In this document: one piece after another, positions 5,161 to 5,199 of the stretch
Layout of the letters: each line of letters starts with the position of its first letter
Position numbering within the stretch: position 1 is the first letter of the stretch
Source of the DNA: Betaproteobacteria bacterium
GTDB taxonomy: Bacteria > Pseudomonadota > Gammaproteobacteria > Burkholderiales > Rhodocyclaceae
Reading direction: 5' to 3'
Assembly: GCA_025997075.1 (NCBI GenBank)
Contig: BNUC01000194.1
Span: forward strand, 1 to 5,199
Length of the DNA stretch: 5,199 bases
The notes under the pieces: model-generated
Database searches by the model: none
The model's input: the letters and a program-made list of their open reading frames with translations, nothing else
What the model was told of the DNA's origin: nothing
Program-made: the position numbers and the translations under genes

Positions 5161-5163
5161 AAG

Positions 5164-5199
5164 ATGAAATATAGCGGAATTGACCTGCATTCGAACAAC
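5164..5199 (+). CDS. IS110-family transposase, N-terminal 12 codons (partial)
   Basis: The visible peptide is MKYSGIDLHSNN, cut by the window edge. GIDLHSNN is the characteristic opening of IS110-family DEDD (RuvC-like) recombinases, and Asp7 in GID would be the first catalytic acidic residue. The start is supported by ACAGGAGGC with the GGAGG core 5 nt upstream of the ATG. The family excises and integrates the element through a Holliday-junction-like mechanism, in the IS110 group guided by a bridge RNA from the non-coding end. Integrity and subgroup (IS110 versus IS1111) cannot be judged from 12 residues. Confidence 0.8.
   Translation, partial: MKYSGIDLHSNN

Larger units (their letters stand above)
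5092..5199 (+). mobile_element. IS110-family insertion sequence, left part (runs off the window)
   Basis: The structured leader and the first transposase codons mark the left part of an IS110-family element. The true left boundary is not located: it may lie anywhere in 5029-5091 or beyond. IS110 elements generally lack long terminal inverted repeats and often make no target duplication, so it cannot be read from one side. Confidence 0.6.

Overview
The window looks like a chromosomal segment of a proteobacterium, probably a betaproteobacterium. The grounds are the GC-rich Tpx and PepN genes of classic proteobacterial type, the dense small palindromic repeats (an ATTCCC-N8-GGGAAT pair of the kind known as dRS3 in Neisseria, and GTAG-headed REP sequences), and an IS110-family transposase start. 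The genus cannot be fixed from the sequence alone.

Layout, left to right. Positions 1-185 are repeats: a degenerate REP hairpin (17-47) and a 119-bp palindromic element (67-185) bounded by perfect 28-bp inverted repeats. On the minus strand, 186-659 holds a decayed toxin-antitoxin locus: a recognisable promoter, an intact AbrB/MazE-type antitoxin (378-596), and an overlapping PIN-family toxin. The toxin is broken by a one-base frameshift next to its first catalytic Asp and has lost its 3' half close to the repeat cluster. A strong hairpin (685-710) separates this locus from tpx (741-1244, minus), an atypical 2-Cys thiol peroxidase. tpx and pepN are divergent across a 238-bp spacer holding three tandem 9-mers and a long hairpin just ahead of pepN. 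pepN (1483-4104, plus) is a complete M1 aminopeptidase N.

Downstream of pepN the composition becomes visibly AT-richer. There is a 78-aa protein of unknown function with an excellent ribosome binding site (4148-4384), then a 145-bp inverted pair of GTAG-REPs (4388-4532), a 134-aa (or 130-aa) single-pass membrane protein of unknown function (4624-5028), and at the right edge the first 12 codons of an IS110-family transposase (5164 onward). The transposase leader can fold into a three-way junction that buries the Shine-Dalgarno sequence.

tpx and pepN are independent housekeeping genes for peroxide detoxification and peptide turnover. The surrounding DNA is accessory: a dying toxin-antitoxin module, REP/MITE-like repeats, two unrecognised small proteins and an IS110 element. 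The points most worth attention are the structured IS110 leader (a candidate bridge-RNA or RBS-occluding structure), the orphaned antitoxin beside a doubly broken toxin, and the REP pair whose two arms differ by compensatory changes.
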